Assembly (NCBI RefSeq): GCF_052324685.1
Contig: NC_135221.1
Span: forward strand, 21,555,371-21,619,370
DNA length: 64,000 bases
Direction of reading: 5' to 3'
Source: Brachyhypopomus gauderio
Lineage: Eukaryota; Chordata; Actinopteri; Gymnotiformes; Hypopomidae
Position 1 is the first letter of the stretch. Every line of letters begins with the position of its first letter. Positions 49,779 through 61,511 of the stretch are shown piece after piece. Under the pieces are notes generated by a model. It was not told the DNA's origin and made no database searches. It worked only from the letters and a program-made list of their open reading frames with translations. Position numbers and translations under genes: made by a program.

Positions 49779-50277
49779 TCTCTTGCCATATGTGTCTGGT
49801 TAAAGGTCATAGCTGTTAGTGGCTAGTGTCAGCATGTATACATATAGAGAAGTGAGAGAAGGAAACCTGTACAGATGAGGCTGAACCTTGTGCTGAAGCC
49901 TCACAGTATCTTACTTTTATCTTTTGTTTCTTTTCATTCGGTTTAGTTTTTGGTTTCTTATGTGTAAAGATTGGGATTAACCAGCTGTCCACTAGTCTGG
50001 TATCCCATCTCCCCGTGGCATCCAAGGCACGGTCGCATGTCAAACACAGCTTACTGTCTTTAGGAGATATGAAATGTTACACTCTCTAATGGATGAATAG
50101 AACTTTGGTAATGGCTTTGTTTGGATGAATGTTTTCGAAAGCTACAGTGTATTAATGATATAGCTGATGGTTTTTTCCATTTCAGATCCCATGAGATTAT
50201 TGTTCCAAGAAATGTGAAATATAATTAATCTCAGGAAGCACTGGAAGAACTGTTCTTCAGAACTTCTCCACAATTGC
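49779..50277. other. Short spacer
   Basis: No feature seen. Confidence 0.4.
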
Positions 50278-50285
50278 TATTATAA

Positions 50286-51085
50286 CAGGGATGGGCAACT
50301 TCCATGATAAAGAGGGCCAACATTTTTTCAGCACTATTATTGGAGGGCCACATGACCACGCACTTCAAATAATTGGATATGAAAGACACTACAAATTATT
50401 CTCAATAAGAACACATTTTAAATGAATTCAGATCTGTATGTTTATTGCACCAACATACATATATTTTCTGCATATAAATGCTTTAACATGTCCTTAATAA
50501 GCAACAAAGACAAAACATTTGCTTAATAAAAAAGTGCAAAAAGGAATTTGAACTCCTTCATATCAAAGAACTGTAACGCGTGGCGCGCTGCGGAGCGAGG
50601 AGGAGGACACAAACGCTGAGAAGAGTGAGATTTAATAAGGGGAATTCCATAGGCGAAGTCGATTGTACAGGCACGGGTCAAAACGGGAGAGCCGTCCAAG
50701 TGGTCAACAGGACAGGCAGGAGTCGTAACAGGAGAGTCAATCACACCGGAGAAACGCAACAGAGATGGAAAATACCAGAACAGCGATGACAGAGATAATC
50801 GACAAAACTGAACAAACCACAAATAACCAACAACGGGCGAAACACAGAGATACAAGTACACCGGACTAAACTAGACACAACTGAACACAATGACGACACG
50901 GGCGTGGCAGACAGAGGGAAACCAGTGCAACAGACATGCAGGGTGGGATAACCGGGCAAGGAACAACACAGACACGGGAGAGGGGGGCGTAGCCCTACGT
51001 GACAAGAACAAAAAAGTTTTTTCTTTTAATTATTAAATTATTATTGATCTATTTGCGGCCGCGGGCCGCCAGTTGCCCATCCCAG
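50286..51085. mobile_element. Non-autonomous hAT element, carrying a solo LTR
   Basis: Ends CAGGGATGGGCAAC and GTTGCCCATCCCAG, inverted with one mismatch, flanked by a perfect 8-bp duplication TATTATAA (50278-50285 and 51086-51093). Without the inserted LTR the element is about 360 bp. The terminal GAGGGCC and GCGGGCCGCC motifs are typical of fish hAT derivatives. Confidence 0.9.
50572..51004 (-). mobile_element. Solo LTR of a second Ty3/gypsy-type retrotransposon
   Basis: 433 bp from TGTAACGCG to ACGTGACA, flanked by a perfect 5-bp duplication AGAAC (50567-50571 and 51005-51009). The ends resemble those of the chromovirus LTR (TGTAAC, TGACA), which suggests the same orientation and a related family. 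No internal region remains, so it arose by recombination between two LTRs. Confidence 0.87.
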
Positions 51086-51544
51086 TATTATAACATTAGC
51101 TCCAGCCTGTTGGAACTTCACTAGGGAAAGATCCACTTGATGTATGGATGGATTACAGATACTCTCAAAGTGCACAAATCAGAGGGAACAGTTTGCAATA
51201 TCCAGAAGTGCAAGGACTTCAGGCTCAGAAGATCTGAGATGAGCACATTTGCAGTGAGGAAAATAAGTATTTAAACACCCTGCAACTTTGCAAGTTCGAA
51301 ATCAGAGAAATCATGGAGGGTCTGAAATTTTCATCTTAGGTTTTTAAAATTATTTATTCGTGTTACTGCTGCAAATAAGTATAAGCAAAAATTCTGGCCC
51401 TCAAATACCTGTTAGTCCGCCTCTAAAATGTCCACCTCCACTCTACTTATTATTCTAAAAACACCTGTTTGAGGAGGTTAGCTGCATAAAGACACCTGTC
51501 CACCCCACACAATCAAGACCAAAGAGCTGAATAAAGACACCAGA

Positions 51545-52620
51545 GACAAAATTGTAGACCTGCACAAGACTGGGTAGGTCTACGGGGCAATTGCCAAGCA
51601 GCTTGGTGAAAAAAGATCAACTGATGGAGCAATTATTAGAAAATGGAAGAAGCTAAACACGACTGTCAATCTCCCTCAGACTGGAGCTCCATGTAAGATC
51701 TCACCTCGTGTAGCAGTGATCATATGAAATGTGAAGAATCAGGCCAGAACTACACGGGAGGAGCTGGTCAATGACCTGAAGAGAGCTGGCACCACTGTTT
51801 CCAAGGTTACTGTGGGTAATACACTAAGATATCATAGTTTAAAGTCATGGTACAGAAGGTTCCCCTGCTTAAATCAGCACACGTCCAGGCCCGTCTTGAG
51901 TTCACCCATGACCATTTAGATGATCCAGAGGAGTCATGGGAGAAAGTTCTGTGGTCAGATGAGACCAAAATAGAACTTATTGGTCTTAATTCCACTCACC
52001 GTGTTTGGAGGTCAAAGAATGATGAGTACCACCCCAAAAACACCGTCCCTACTGGATACTGAATCATGGGGGTGGAAGCATCATGCTTTGGGGGTGTTTT
52101 TCTGCACATGAGACAGGACGACTGTACTGTATTAAGGAGAGGATGACCGGGATCATGTATTGTGAGATTTTGGGGAACAACCTCTTTCCCTCAGTTAGAG
52201 CATTGAGAATGGGTCGTGGCTGGGGCTTTCAACATGACAATGACCCAAAGCACACCGCCAGGATAACCAAGGAGTGGCTCCGTAAGAAGCATATCAAGGT
52301 TTTCAATTGTCGATGGGGGGGGATAGAGCGGATAGCAAGAGCGGATAGCACGATTGAAAAAAAAGATTCCTAAAAAAAAACACTTTTCAAAACAGCTCGC
52401 GGGCCAGAAATTGATAGCCCGCGGGCCGCTATTTGAGTATGGGGGCCCTATAGGGTGCTCGAACTCTGTTTCTCAGCAACAGCCCAGAAACCGGGCTGAT
52501 CTGGAGAAGATCTGTGTGGAAGAATGGACCAAAATCCCTGCTGCAGTGTGTGCAAACCTGGTGAAACACTACAGGAAACGTTTGACCTCTGCAAACAAAG
52601 GCTACTGCACCAAATATTAA
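51545..52620 (+). pseudogene. Tc1-like transposase remnant
   Basis: Pieces of one protein appear in several + strand frames: an N-terminal DNA-binding part (EELVNDLKRAGTTVSK), the first Asp region (VLWSDETKIEL), the second ([16 protein letters not shown]) and the C-terminus ([17 protein letters not shown]). Stops occur after TG at 51569 and elsewhere, and an unrelated insert (about 52308-52460) has replaced the third catalytic region. Confidence 0.82.
52308..52460. mobile_element. Insert or replacement inside the Tc1-like transposase
   Basis: Sequence between the second catalytic motif and the C-terminus is foreign: it has GGATAGAGCGGATAGCAAG with a repeated GCGGATAGCA, poly-A runs and GCCCGCGGGCCGCTATTTG. 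The last resembles the right end of the hAT element at 51050, so a hAT fragment is the best guess. Confidence 0.45.
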
Positions 52621-52937
52621 CATTGATTTTCACAGGTGTTCAAATACCTATTTACAGCAGTAACACAAATAAATTATTTAAAAAATCATACATTGTGATA
52701 TCTGGATTTGGTTTTTATATTATGTCTCTCACAGTGGACCCAAGATGAAAATTTCAGACCCCTCTATGATTTCTAAGTGGAAGAACTTGCAAAGTCACAG
52801 GGTGTTCAAATACTTGAATATTGAGGAATACAAATGTTCCTCACTGTAACCTCGCATGCTAAGCAGTGCATGTCTAGCCTCACATGCCGTTTCCTGTCCA
52901 TCGGGAAGTCAGGGATCCACCAGCAGATGGAATCTGG

Positions 52938-52982
52938 CACAGGCAGTTGGGACAGGCAGTTGGCACAGGCAGTTGGCACAGC
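52938..52982. repeat. 13-bp tandem repeat (CACAGGCAGTTGG), about 3.4 copies
   Basis: Three copies with one G/C change, then a partial copy. Confidence 0.9.
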
Positions 52983-54367
52983 TTAGTTGGTAACATCTGA
53001 AGGATTTTTGGATTAAATGCAAACTGAATACTGACACAGAAATTGTTTCTTCCACTGCGCCCCCCTGTCTGCAGGTTTTCCACAGTCTGCCCATAGTTTA
53101 CAAACTGTCCACAATATGTAGGTTAAAAATCAAGGCTTAAATTCATGGCATTGCTTGCATGTCTGTTTTCGGGGGCCACAAACTGCCTGGTTTAGCTTTT
53201 TGGATATGGTAGCACTGACCCTTTGAGACATCTTGAGACACTGGTGTCAGGTACTTAGTGTATCTGTACAGTACGTTCCACAGTGTCAGCCTGCTTTGTT
53301 TCTTCTTTAAAACTCCATGGAAACCTGAGTCATATCTCCTAGTCAGCCAAGCTAGGAATTTGCAGCCAGCCTTGTCTATGTGCTGCCCATGATCAAAGCT
53401 GACAGGCTAGGACGACAACCTCATTGTACAGAGGTTTACCCATCAATAAATACGACAGCACCATGTGTCAAATACACACACGGACACATACTTTCACAAA
53501 CTATTTTTTTCCACAGTATCCATTTTAGTGATTGCTGTCAGGATGTGAAGACAATCCAGCCAAAGTGTTCGACATGGAAAGTGCTTACATCAGCTTTAAG
53601 TAGCTAAACGATGCATTGTTGAAGTCGTGCTGTAAAAAGAAGGGTCACGTTGGGCACTCAGGGGGTTGAGGAGGTGGTCAGATGCTGCAGTCCGCAGTTT
53701 CCTTCGCTGGACTGCATGACTAGGTTGTAGTGCGTATTTTTAACCAGCGTCAGCCACTGCCCGTCCCCTGTGCTCCCCATTGCTAAGGGTGGCTTATCTT
53801 CCTTCCTGTCATTCAGACAGACTCTCTGGCCTGCCTGAGGAGGCCTGACATTATAGAAACAATTCACAATCCCGCAAAATACAAAGAGATCGCACCTCAC
53901 CCCCAGATCACCCTGGGCGAGGCCTCACGCGACCTGATGGTCTTATGCAACTGTGTTGTTTTGCTAATAGGTCCATAGTTCTAAATGTTTTGTCTGCATT
54001 GTCTCCTCTTCTAAGCATATTCCTGAGTGTGTATATTTAGCTGCCCCTCTAAAAATTCCCTGACATGACACAGCTCCACTGCATTTAGTCATAACAGTAG
54101 AGCCATTTTTAGTGAAAAGGATATGAGTAACATGAAGACCCCCACCTCAACCCCCCAACCTTCACAGTCAATTCGGAGTCTAAAGTCTGCTGGCTCTCTA
54201 GCTCCCTCTGCTCCTTGCAGCAGGAACTGAGCTCAGCGGTTTCAGAAACGCCCCTTCCCCTCCGCTACACCGTCATACAGCAGGTAAGGCATGTTGCTGA
54301 ATGTCGGAAGACAGCGCAGGAGTCCAGAATATGAACTGCTAGCTAAAGACATCAGGACCATATACTA

Positions 54368-54468
54368 CTTAACCTGCCATTGTTGTGCACTCTGGATGCA
54401 TAAACTGCCCCCAATGTAGAATGATACTGTGGCTTAACCTGCCATTGTTGTGCACATTGGCTGCATAA
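54368..54468. repeat. Duplicated 36-bp block
   Basis: 54368-54403 and 54433-54468 match at 33 of 36 bases; both begin CTTAACCTGCCATTGTTGTG and contain CATTGTT, the reverse of a SOX-type site. Confidence 0.85.
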
Positions 54469-55145
54469 TGGGGAAGCAGTTGTTCTAGCCAGCCCCGCTC
54501 CCACAAGTCTTTGCTTTAATTGATTTGTTCCGGGAACTCCTGAACAATTGCTGCTCTGTGGTGGCCATGCTAATTGGCACCGTAACCTAGCAGCAAGAAC
54601 TGAACAGACAAGTACACTGACTCCATAGCGTTGCAAACGCCCTCCCCCAATCCCCCTGCCGGCTGAAGACCACATGGTCTTATGCTCAAGCCGATTCATT
54701 TCCGATGTGACTTGCAGCGTTCGAGTGCTTGGCGGGGAGGAGCTGGCTGGAGGTGTGTGCATGAGGTCTTGTTCTGAGCACAACAGCAGTTATCAATTAC
54801 AAAATGAAATAGGCTTTGCTCCGCCATAACTCAGACATAACTTTTTAGGTGTGTGTATCTCCATTGTAGTTTACAAGATAATCATAGTATTCCTGGTAGA
54901 CAGGGAGGAAGTGCAGTGTTTGCCACTTACTGCACATTTGGGTAGTAGTGTAGAGTTATTTGCAGTGGTGCCACATGTTAGTCCAGCTGTGGATCATGGC
55001 AGATGTTTGAGTCCAGTGGGTTACTGCCCTCCGTGGCTTTCACCTAACCCTGTGAAGAGCTACAGGTGTCCTCAAAAACAGGGTTCAGCATACCAAATGC
55101 TCTCAGGGTGAAAACTATTTAGAAATGTTGAGAAAATCATATGTG

Positions 55146-55146
<1 letters not shown>

Positions 55147-55210
<64 letters not shown>
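55147..55210. repeat. (TA)n microsatellite
   Basis: About 31 uninterrupted TA dinucleotides. Confidence 0.97.
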
Positions 55211-55212
<2 letters not shown>

Positions 55213-56735
55213 CCTCACCATGATTAGATTATTAGATTGAACAAAAACACACAATGTAATGCATTGCAAACTAAGCAAGATATTTTACATAACATTTAAT
55301 TTGTCTATACGCCGGCCACTTTAAGTTTCCCTGTCAGAAATTGACCTCCCAATCCAATAATGATTTTTAGTGTTTGTCCAAACATTCCTTTCAAATGTTC
55401 CTTCATTGGTCATTAATTCCCTTCTCTGTTCATCCAAAGCAACTTTCTTTTTCATCCCGTTTTTAGATTATTTCTGGGATCTAAACAGGTGCAGGGTTAC
55501 ACCTGGCTGATGTGTGATAGGTCCTCAGGGCCACAGTCAAGCGCAACACTTTTACTTCATTTATTTGTCGTCCTTCAAGTCAGAGGCAACTGGACCCAAA
55601 ATCTGATACAGCGCTAGTTTATTTCTGCTTTCTAAACAGACGAGATGGAATGTGGGCTGTCGATTTGACACAAGGTTGATGAGACACAGCGACAGTTCCC
55701 ACTGTTGTCCACCAGAGGGCAGAGCAAGTGTGGAGTTTAAAAGAGTTCACTGGCGTTATGCAGCCCAACAACCCTCAACCCCTTAGGTTTTTTTTTTTTG
55801 TTGTTTTGTAGCTTTTGACAGGAGCGAGAGGTTTACCTTAGGTGTGTGCTCGCAGGCAAATGCAAATGAGAAATTCAACTTCAATATTTAATGAAGGACT
55901 ACTGGTCCATAAAACTGCATAGTAAAGAGTAACATAAGCTAATATCAACATTAAAGTCCTACTTGAATACATCAGTATAACTAACATGGGACTATATGAG
56001 CTATGTTGCCTTTTTTAAAGTTATGTTTCTTTCTTTGCTTTACTCAACACTGAGAGTGGCAAGTGGACAGAATAACCATATAATAATGTTAATACTCGAC
56101 TACAAAGTTAAAAAGTCGCCAGGTTTAGATACCGCCCCATCATCTTAAAGGATACGTAGCTGAGTAACACTAGCACTAAAACACTTCGGTTCAATGGAGC
56201 GGCACGACTCTTAATTATTGACATAATTGGCATGAAGCGCTTCTTCCTCGGTGCTTTCCCATTTCACACAAATGTGCCTGGTGCTCTGTTCAAATCAGTA
56301 AAGGATTTCCTTCATAAAATCTCAGGGACAAGGACAAAGCTGGCGGGGGCTGCCACATCACAAAACAAGCAAACAGCCTACAGCTAATAAACTCCCAACT
56401 GCTCATAACTTACTCTAAACTCTCGCTGTGAGCTCGCGAGACACGTTTCTGCTCAGATCCGCAAATCTCTCTAAATATTTAAATCTCCTCGCTATAAAAC
56501 GCTGCCATATTTGCACCCAAACTCCAGCCAACTCTAGTGGCGAATCCTAACCTTGCACCAATAATACATGTTACAGTTTCTTAAATGCTTGTAGTGAGTA
56601 TGTCTGCGTGTAACTTTTTACATTAACTAGACTGATCAATCAAATTATGTTACATTTTATTTGATCCTAGAAAGTAAGCTGGCCTTATAGCTAGTTAACT
56701 GCTGTTAAACACACTCAAGTCCATATAACCAAACC

Positions 56736-56933
56736 CAGGGGCGATTTTAGGATCTGGTCTTTAGGGGTGCCCAGCCCCCAGTGCTCACAGAGGCACAATA
56801 CCAAAGTATTGCGCAGGTGCAGAGCAAGGTTTTTGCATAATATAATATTTAAAAAATGTGTTGAGCCAGGGGGTGCTGAGCAACTTCACGGTGGTGCTCT
56901 AGCACCACTAAAAATACCCTAGCCTCGCCCCTG
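56736..56933. mobile_element. Probable hAT-type MITE
   Basis: Starts CAGGGGCGATTTTAG and ends CTAGCCTCGCCCCTG; the outer eight bases are inverted copies and the inner parts partly so. A clear 8-bp target duplication is not visible, so the family is uncertain. Confidence 0.55.
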
Positions 56934-58453
56934 AAAACCGATGCTTTCTTATTTGGACATAAAAAATAACACTCACTGGAAAAGATTATTGTGCTTGGAC
57001 AAATTGAGGGTCAAAACCAAAGTATGAACAGTTATCAAATCCTCTTAATGTACTTGTGAAGTACTTCCACTACTAGACACACATTTCAGATAATTACTGT
57101 TGTAATAATTACAGTCCCTCTGCTTCATGTAGATCAACAGTTTTCTCCTGGTCTGTTCCCCCTGAAAATGGAGTCTTCCAGAAATAAATCAACACTGGGC
57201 AAAATAGTTTTTATGCAGGAAATTCCATCTTTGGACATTGCTCACTCTTGAAATTGATTTGTACAAAGTAGTAAAAGCTAGCCAACATTAAAAAAACAAA
57301 AAAAAAGTAAAAGACAAGACAAGGATCAAGCCTGAACAAACACCATGATGCAGACATATGGTTTTCTCCCCAAATGCTGCCTGCATCAAGATCATCTCCT
57401 TCACACATTTTGGACTATGGTGTGATCTAAAAGATAAAATGGACTTGTGTGATAAAGCGTGACCCAAAACTAGTCAGAGTTTAGAGATCTGTGACTGCAA
57501 AGTCACATAGATCCCACCTTTACCTACATTACAGGCCTGATCTCCCGGGCTCGTTCTCCACTCTGGCTAGTTACACCCCGTTATATTCTGTAAGCCCCTC
57601 CACAAGAATATTCCATTCATGTTACAGGTAACACAGGAACAAAGAATATAAAACATTCTAACTGCTGTCAATACACAATTGAATAAACATCTTTGGTCAC
57701 ATCTTTTCATGTCATGACATTACTCCTTTTTACATAATTTCCACTTTACAGGTGCACATGCATATATAATCACTTTTGTCCAATTTATGTTCATCCCTCC
57801 TCTTCTGCAGAGGTTACACCTGGTAAGTAAAAGCCTGAATTTTGAACTCTTTCTCTTTTAGTCCAATGGATGCAGACTGGTCACAGGTAAGCATAATCAT
57901 AAACCATAATCATATGTCTATTGGTGATGTGTAGGTCTACATCATCACAACTTGGCTTGTAGGGCTTTGTTAGATTTCTCCATTGCCTTCACCTCTGCCA
58001 AGTCCTTTGATACAACCCTGGATCAGTAATCAAGACACATCTGAATAAAGGAATCTTTAAAGCGCTTTTATTAGTTTCATTGGAAATGGAAGCAAAACCA
58101 AAATACAGATATGAACTGGGATAATGTATGCAGTCTTTTTTTTTATGCAGTCTTTTTTTTTTTCTTTCATCCAAACGAACACGCCCTCCACGGCGGGAGC
58201 AAATGTCTGGACCAGTAAGGACCGGTAGCAGTTCCAGGATGCCACCAGCCCAGCCCTGCGTCAGTGACCCATCCCCGCCCCGGCAGGGAGCAGGAAATGT
58301 GTGAAGGATGCAGTCTAAAACAATGAACTATTAGTGCAAGGTTTTCACCATCAGCCATCTAACCTAAAGAGGAGATTTCCGTAACCCAGTCACTAATGTT
58401 TTCCCCTGTATACACAGTACCACACACAGCGTCCAACTTTGGTACCTCATTGT
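56934..58453. other. Intergenic, 1.5 kb
   Basis: No gene recognised; two closely spaced splice-like pairs at 57811-57886 are discussed under findings. Confidence 0.4.
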
Positions 58454-58985
58454 ATCATTTCCATTTACCTTTACATTTATGGCATTTAGCAGACGCTCTT
58501 ATCCAGAGGGACTTACAAAAGTGCTACGTAGTTGCTTGGAATCTCCAAGGTAGTATAGATAGTCCTGAACACAAGGTACTCTAAGCTGGAAAAACCACTA
58601 GACGATACCTAACAATTATACCTGAATATACACATCACCTGAGAAAATAGACAGTAAGCAATTCCTATAACACAATTATGCACAATACCTGAGAAAAGTC
58701 AGTAAGCAATACCTGTAACAAACACCTGAGGAAAGAGACGATAAAGCACAGTAGACTAGGCATAATTAATTAAAGTGCACTTGAAAGAGGTGGGTCTTCA
58801 GTCGGCGCCTGAAGACAGCAAGTGACTCCGATGTTCGGACACACAAGGGAAGTTCATTCCACCACCTTGGAGCCAGGACAGAGAAAAGTCTGGATGCTTG
58901 TCTCCCATGTGTCCTGGATGATGGAGGGTCAAGACGAGACATACTTTAGGGCGCGGAGGGCTCTAGGTATGCTTCTGGGTATCAA
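58454..58985. mobile_element. Dispersed repeat with the GGCATTTAGCAGACGCTCTT motif
   Basis: The stretch TTATGGCATTTAGCAGACG through TTATCCAGAGGGACTTACA is one of the most frequent interspersed motifs I know from fish genomes. The copy runs on through a GGTGGGTCTTCAGTCGGCG and CACCACCTTGGAGCCAGGAC part. I cannot name the class or fix its ends. Confidence 0.5.
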
Positions 58986-59029
58986 AGAGTTAATATTCTA
59001 ATGTCTTAATTTTAAAAAATTAACCAAAC

Positions 59030-59714
59030 CATCTTAATCTCGCTTCTCTAACTTTATCTCCAAAACATGCTACATGTGCTGATCCTCTAATAAACTCATT
59101 TCTGATCCTATCCTTCCTCGTCACTCCAAATGAGTGAATCCAAATGAATCTTAACATCTTCATCTCAGACACCTCCATCTCCCTCACCTGTCTCTTGTCA
59201 GTGGCACTGTCTCCAGTCCATATAACATAGCAGGTCTCACTACTGTCCTATAGATCTTTCCTTTCATTCTAGCCGACACCCTTCTATCACAGATCAACCC
59301 AGACACTTTATGCCAACCACACCACCCTGCCTGCACTCTCTTCTTTACCTCTCTTTCACTTCCTCCGTTACTCTGTACCCTCGACCCTAAGTAGGTACTC
59401 GTCAACCTTCACCAAATCAACTCCTTGTAACTGGACCTGTCCACCGTCTGCCCTCTCATTCACACACATGTACTCTGTTTTACTCCTACTCACTTTCATT
59501 CCCCTGCTCTCCAAAGCATATCTCCATCTTTCCAAGCTCACCTCCACCTGCTCCCTACTCTCACTACAGATCACAATGTCATCAGCAAACATCATAGTCA
59601 AAGGGGACTCCTGCCTAACCTCGTCCGTCAGTCTGTCCATGACAATTGTGAACAGGAAGGGACTCAGGGCTGATCTCTGATGTAGTCCTACCCCTACTTT
59701 AAACCCGTCTGTCA
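59030..59714 (-). pseudogene. LINE reverse transcriptase, C-terminal part
   Basis: Two - strand frames (59368-59714 and 59184-59405) overlap and must be shifted to join. The first has the B motif (GLHQRSALSPFLF, where GLHQGS is usual) and the catalytic TMMFADDIVICS; the second has STYLGSRVQSNGG and VVRPAMLYGLETV. This is the 3' half of an APE-type LINE (RTE-like by motif memory) whose 5' half lies at 62411-64000. The 3' end near 59030 is approximate. Confidence 0.82.
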
Positions 59715-59722
59715 TTCCTACC
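59715..59722. repeat. Target-site duplication of the Tol2-like element, left copy
   Basis: TTCCTACC; identical copy at 62403-62410. Confidence 0.93.
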
Positions 59723-60678
59723 CAGAGGTGGGTAGGAACGCGTTACATTTACTCCGTTACATTTACTCAAGTAGCTTTTTGGACAAAAATGTACTTGTAG
59801 GAGTAGTTTTAATATGAAAGACTTCTACTTTTACTTGAGTAAATATGTGGTGAGAAAAACGCGACTTTTACTCCGTTACAATCGGATTTGCGCCGCGCGC
59901 TACCGTTACTTTCGTTTTGTAAATAATTCGTCTTTTCAGTGAGAAGACTGACCAACGTCTCGTCACCTGAGTATGAGTGACCAATCAAATGAAGCCGGTC
60001 AATCACGTGATCACATACGCAAACTTTCTCCACCGGTAGCAAGAAAGTGACAGAAAAACTTACTGAGCAACCCTGACCTCATACAGCCAATGTTCACATT
60101 ACAAACGTGTAAAAGGACAGCTATATTATGCGCTGCAGGGTTGCCAAGTTTTCAAGATCGCTTTTAGTGAGATTTAAACTGGGTGGGGGTTGGGATTTGG
60201 GTGGTGAACGTAAATTGTTGACGGTGGGGGGGGGGTGTAAAATGGACACAAATTAAGTATTATATCGCGATCGATCGATCGCCAGTGGTTGGCGCCAGAG
60301 CGAACTAGTAACTCATTGATTCATAGATGTGGATCAGATGTAAATCAGGCATGAAAATCTGTCACCTTTCGGCGAAATTCGCCGTTTTGAAGTTGAAAAG
60401 GGTGACCTACGTGAATCGTGTAGATCCGATGAGTTTTTTTGTTTGGGGGGGGGGGGGTCGGGAGATTATATTTTAATTATCATATTGACTTAATTAGCAA
60501 ACAGAGCACTTCCGAAATTGGCTATTTCAATGACAGTGGCCAGCAGTTTCCGCCCAGAACCTTCATAGAGGCCAAATAGCGTTTCAATCATACGAACGTT
60601 CTTCATTCATGTTATTCATTTACTGCTAAGCGGGACGAGAAGCAGGACCTAGTGCTACACCGCGGACAAGTCAGAAAA

Positions 60679-60799
60679 GCGTACATTTACCACTACATTT
60701 ACCAGATCGTACATTTACCACTACATTTACCACATCGTACATTTACCACTACATTTACCAGATCGTACATTTACCACTACATTTACCACATCGTACATT
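60679..60799. repeat. 28-bp tandem repeat, about 4.3 copies
   Basis: CGTACATTTACCACTACATT plus TACCAGAT or TACCACAT, the two endings alternating as a 56-bp dimer. Inside the Tol2-like element. Confidence 0.93.
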
Positions 60800-61338
60800 T
60801 TTAATTGGGTGGATTTAATTGGGTTATTAATGGTTTCAATCGTTTTCATATTTTGCGGTAAAACAAAGTTACTGCCGTTCGCTACAGCGTTGAACACTGT
60901 CAGATCTAACCACAAGCTCTTGTGATAATAGGGCCATCTATCTACCTATTTAAGTTCGCGTCAACCCCGTGTAGTTAACGGTGACATAAAATAAGAAACA
61001 AGATTTTTTTTCTAGTGTGTCTGTAGTTGTAACTGGTGAATCCAGGGACGTGTGAGGATCACATTCGCACCAGGGCTGAAAAGGTTGAAAATGAAGTTGT
61101 AAACTCTTGTCGTTTGAGTCTACCCTGTGCTTTAGCTCATGTTAGAAAATAAAAACACGTAAACCTGGTATTTTTACAATAATTTTCGCCGCTGATGTAT
61201 GTATTGGTTCATTAAGACGTAATGGTTTTGACTGAGCCATCCGGAATGGCGAAAGCGGCTTCTTGCGTTTACGGATTGCGTTTATATTGAATCCATTGAC
61301 ATGACAGTCAAAAAAAAAATTTTTTAATGGATTTTACT

Positions 61339-61511
61339 ATATTTTACGGAGCCCGTAAGGTGACATCATGTAAAAAATAAATAAATAACGCGTGGCCACG
61401 ACTTATTAACGCGTGGGAACGAGATAGTAAGTCGTTCGCATGCGTTAGTATGTCGTGGCCACGCGTTATTATATTTTTTACATGACGTCACCTTACGAGC
61501 TCTGTAATATT
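61339..61511. mobile_element. Foldback (palindromic) element inside the Tol2-like element
   Basis: Left arm CGTAAGGTGACATCATGTA through ACGCGTGGCCACGAC is mirrored by GTCGTGGCCACGCGT through TACATGACGTCACCTTACG. The inner part repeats AACGCGT/ACGCATG motifs. Confidence 0.8.

Larger units (their letters stand above)
51252..52848 (+). mobile_element. Tc1-like transposon, full span but broken
   Basis: Begins CAGTGAGGAAAATAAGTAT and ends with CCTCACTG followed by TA; both ends also share the internal phrase ACACCCTG and TTGCAAGTTC in opposite orientation. The right terminal repeat carries about 20 extra bases. Size (1.6 kb) is that of complete fish Tc1 elements. Confidence 0.87.
52849..56735. 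other. Intergenic, 3.9 kb
   Basis: No protein gene recognised. Holds a 13-bp repeat, a duplicated 36-bp block, an AT microsatellite and one exon-like segment (54221-54283, see findings). Confidence 0.4.
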
